In this document: positions 12,940 through 14,983 of the stretch, one piece after another
Numbering within the stretch: the stretch's first letter is position 1
How the letters are laid out: each line of letters starts with the position of its first letter
NCBI GenBank assembly: GCA_949440065.1
Contig: CASRZP010000027.1
Coordinates: forward strand, 1-14,983
DNA length: 14,983 bases
Source: an uncultured Bacilli bacterium
GTDB taxonomy: Bacteria > Bacillota_I > Bacilli_A > RF39 > UBA660
Direction: 5' to 3'
Made by a program: the position numbers and the translations under genes
Notes under the pieces: model-generated
Seen by the model: only the letters and a program-made list of their open reading frames with translations
Told to the model about the DNA's origin: nothing
The model's database searches: none

Positions 12940-13707
12940 GTGGAAAATTTAAATCAGTTGTTAGTGGAACTAGGAATTTCAAAGGTTCGTTTAGCAAAAT
13001 ATTTAGGTGTTTCTAGACAAATGCTTTATAATTATCTTGCTAATCCTTCTTTAGATGATTGGCCTAAAGAAAAAGCGGTGCGATTACTTAGTTTATTAGG
13101 AATTAAAGCAAAAGATGAATTAGGTCAGTTGAAAGTGACTAACGAATATATTCTAGAAGTAGAAAGTAAATTAAATGAAGGGGTAAAGGATACTTCCAAT
13201 CATGAGGTTTTAGCCGATTTAAAAGGGTTTAATAAAAAAGAACAAGAAGTGTTATCTAATCTTATTCAATTATTAAAAGAAAAACTACAAAATGATAAGA
13301 CAAAAGAAACATATTATGCTTATCGATATTTGTATCATTTCCTTCAATCTATGGATACGACGAAGGAAATTAAATACATTTTAGGATATATGTCTAAAGC
13401 TTTAGGGTTTACCAATCCAATGGAGTTTGTGTTTAATCAAGAAAATCAGTTTACTTTTGAAGGAATTATGTTTTCAGCAATGACATTGTACACCAACGGT
13501 GGTGCATCTAGAAATAAAATTGTAGATTCTCATCGACGTTTTATTCAAAAAATAGAACATAGTAAAGAAGAAACATTAAGTCGTACTCAAGAGTTAACAA
13601 CAGCTAAAGCTCAAGCATTAAAAGAATTAGGATATACAGAAATTAATGAAGAAAACGCTAAAGAAGTGTTAGAAAAAATCGCCGAGATACAATCTCGCGG
13701 AGTATAG
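12940..13707 (+). CDS. HTH-domain protein, putative transcriptional regulator
   Basis: The 256-residue product has an N-terminal lambda-repressor-like HTH at about residues 8-55, with RLAKYLGVSRQMLYNYL as the core helix pair. The rest is helical and charged with no motif I recognise: a segment near residues 95-135 (Leu/Lys-rich, coiled-coil-like), a conserved-looking FTNPMEFVFNQENQFTFEG, an Asn-Gly-Gly turn and a Glu-rich C-terminus. No membrane segments are seen. GTG 12940 is chosen because AGGAGG (12922-12927) directly abuts an alternative GTG at 12928; GGTGA (12927-12931) lies eight bases before 12940. It may regulate its own promoter and perhaps the downstream surface gene; this is inferred from position only. 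Confidence 0.75.
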   Translation: MENLNQLLVELGISKVRLAKYLGVSRQMLYNYLANPSLDDWPKEKAVRLLSLLGIKAKDELGQLKVTNEYILEVESKLNEGVKDTSNHEVLADLKGFNKKEQEVLSNLIQLLKEKLQNDKTKETYYAYRYLYHFLQSMDTTKEIKYILGYMSKALGFTNPMEFVFNQENQFTFEGIMFSAMTLYTNGGASRNKIVDSHRRFIQKIEHSKEETLSRTQELTTAKAQALKELGYTEINEENAKEVLEKIAEIQSRGV

Positions 13708-13725
13708 GAAACTATATTCTTTTTT
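13683..13725 (+). terminator. Possible terminator at the end of the HTH gene
   Basis: Two small hairpins: CGAGAT/ATCTCG (13683-13697) inside the last codons, and TATAG-GAAA-CTATA (13703-13716, overlapping the stop, with a GNRA-type loop) followed by TTCTTTTTT. Both stems are short, so termination may be partial. Confidence 0.45.
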
Positions 13726-13758
13726 ATTGCAATTTTACGTCAAATTTTGTCAAATTAA

Positions 13759-13816
13759 TTGTTTGTCTTTATCTTCAATGCTATACTGACCTTGTATTAT
13801 AATTTCTCGTTATAAT
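13759..13816 (+). promoter_or_regulatory. Tandem promoter candidates for the Ig-like surface gene
   Basis: The best pair is TTGTTT (13759-13764), 17 bases, TATACT (13782-13787). Two further -10 boxes, TATAAT at 13798-13803 and 13811-13816, lie between it and the gene with weak or no -35. Which is used cannot be told by eye. Confidence 0.5.
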
Positions 13817-13842
13817 ATAAATATAATGAAGGGAGGTTCGTC

Positions 13843-14983
13843 ATGCAAGATAACAACGAGAAGAGAAAAATGACTTTTGTTATTGTTGTTGTAGTCATGG
13901 TTTTATTGGTATGTTTATCTATCAATAAGGCGACGTTAAATGCTAAAAACATAAATCGAAATTCAAGTGAAAATCAGAATCAAAACACTGATAATCCAAA
14001 CAAAGACGATGATGATGGTAGTTGTTCTATTCCTAAAGTAGATGAAGATAATCAAGAAAACAATAAAAAGGAAGAAGACTACTATCCAGTGAAACTTACA
14101 CCTAATGGTAATGGATATTATGCTAATTCTAATGAGAAAAAGGTAAAACCTAGTATTTCTTTGCTAGGAAGCAACCTTATTTATGTAGAAATCAATTCGA
14201 ATTATCAAGATTTGTCTGCTGTTGCAACAGATGAGATAGATGGAGATATTACCCATAAGATTGTTGTAGATAATCAACTAGATATTACTACATTAGGGAC
14301 TTATTCTATTATCTATCGTGTTTCTAATTCTCAAGGTCAAAGCGGGGAAGTAGAACGAACAATTATTGTGGTAGATGAAACTAGTCCAGTTATTTCTATT
14401 TTGGGAAATATAGACAATAAGGTAGTTAAGTTAGATGCTAAACGTGATGATGAGTTTACTCCTCATGAAGTAGTGGTAAGTGATAATTCGCTACATGATA
14501 CGAATTTAGAAATTAGCTATTGGTATCATCCTTTGGTGAATCATGTTACCGATGATGAGATCATCTCAATGGATGGATATACAAAGGTAGAGAAACTAGA
14601 TTTGTCAAAAATTGGATTTTATCGACTAAATTATGTAGCCATAGATGAAAGCGGCAATAGAAGCGAAGAAGTTTCTGTTTGGTATATGGTAAGTGATGTC
14701 AAAGGTCCTACGATTACCCTTTCGGTTATGGGAACTTCTCATGTAGAATTAAATCCTACGACAGCAATTCAAGTGACAGATGATTTTAGCGATAACATCA
14801 ACATTTATTACTCATGGTCTACATCAAATAAGATACCACCAAGTGATTATCAGGCTATTTCTAATTACCAGGAAGTAACACCAAGTAATGGATCATATTA
14901 TCTCTGGGTCAAAGCCATAGATGAATTTGGTAATGAAAGCGTTTTGGTAAGTGATAGATTTGATAAAAATGATGCGTTATTAA
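13843..14983 (+). CDS. Membrane-anchored surface protein with Ig-like domains (3' end outside window)
   Basis: The frame opens at ATG 13843, with GGGAGG six bases upstream, and is still open at the window edge (380 complete codons). Residues 10-27 are a hydrophobic segment with basic residues before it: a signal anchor or uncleaved signal. Residues 35-90 are low-complexity Asn/Asp/Glu-rich, probably a flexible spacer. A DUF5011/HYR-like Ig domain follows at about 107-185 (TDEIDGDITHKIVVDN, LGTYSIIYRVSNSQGQ, RTIIVVDET). Two further Ig-like units end in LSKIGFYRLNYVAIDESGN and GSYYLWVKAIDEFGNE. Such domains are extracellular and are used for adhesion or as stalks carrying an enzyme or binding module. 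The C-terminal module is not visible. The preceding HTH gene has the same orientation. Confidence 0.85.
   Translation, partial: MQDNNEKRKMTFVIVVVVMVLLVCLSINKATLNAKNINRNSSENQNQNTDNPNKDDDDGSCSIPKVDEDNQENNKKEEDYYPVKLTPNGNGYYANSNEKKVKPSISLLGSNLIYVEINSNYQDLSAVATDEIDGDITHKIVVDNQLDITTLGTYSIIYRVSNSQGQSGEVERTIIVVDETSPVISILGNIDNKVVKLDAKRDDEFTPHEVVVSDNSLHDTNLEISYWYHPLVNHVTDDEIISMDGYTKVEKLDLSKIGFYRLNYVAIDESGNRSEEVSVWYMVSDVKGPTITLSVMGTSHVELNPTTAIQVTDDFSDNINIYYSWSTSNKIPPSDYQAISNYQEVTPSNGSYYLWVKAIDEFGNESVLVSDRFDKNDALL

Overview
The window is AT-rich DNA with standard bacterial signals: good Shine-Dalgarno sites, many TATAAT and extended TGnTATAAT -10 boxes, and TAA/TAG/TGA stops with no in-frame TGA inside conserved genes. 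Gene content (LexA, DNA polymerase I, MutM, RNase HII, TcdA, a 6S-type RNA just upstream of tcdA, SipW-type secretion and BspA-type leucine-rich surface proteins) points to a low-GC Bacillota of the Bacilli/Erysipelotrichia type, probably an uncultured gut lineage. This is inferred from gene content only.

Layout. 2-532: 3' end of a surface-type protein, followed by a terminator. 679-2347: a 441-residue orphan protein and a small HNH-like protein. 2402-3037: rnhB, with its stop almost touching that of a convergent alpha/beta hydrolase (3039-3782, minus). 3890-4110: a promoter and a 6S-like RNA, then tcdA (4132-4812) and a membrane protein (4864-5502). 5503-5750: a non-coding stretch with a promoter and a run of ten G. 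5751-7708: a secreted BspA-type leucine-rich-repeat protein that appears as two pieces because of a frameshift near 6942-6947. 7751-8311: lexA (minus), sharing a bidirectional terminator with the LRR gene and divergent from polA; the lexA promoter carries a Gram-positive SOS box. 8454-11929: a polA-mutM operon. 12042-12815: an Xre-type HTH domain fused to a membrane-spanning SipW-type signal peptidase. 12940-13707: a second HTH regulator with a perfect palindrome inside its promoter. 13843-14983: 5' part of a membrane-anchored Ig-like surface protein that runs off the window.

How it fits together. One theme is DNA repair and replication (rnhB, lexA, polA, mutM). The other is the cell surface (532 gene, LRR protein, Ig-like protein) with a possible dedicated secretion enzyme (HTH-SipW fusion).

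The observations most worth following are: the HTH-SipW fusion, whose Ser/His/Asp spacing equals that recalled for Bacillus SipW; a LexA with an intact DNA-binding domain and SOS box but no Ala-Gly cleavage site and no catalytic lysine; the 6S RNA ending 21 bases before tcdA; and the G10 tract upstream of a frameshifted surface gene.
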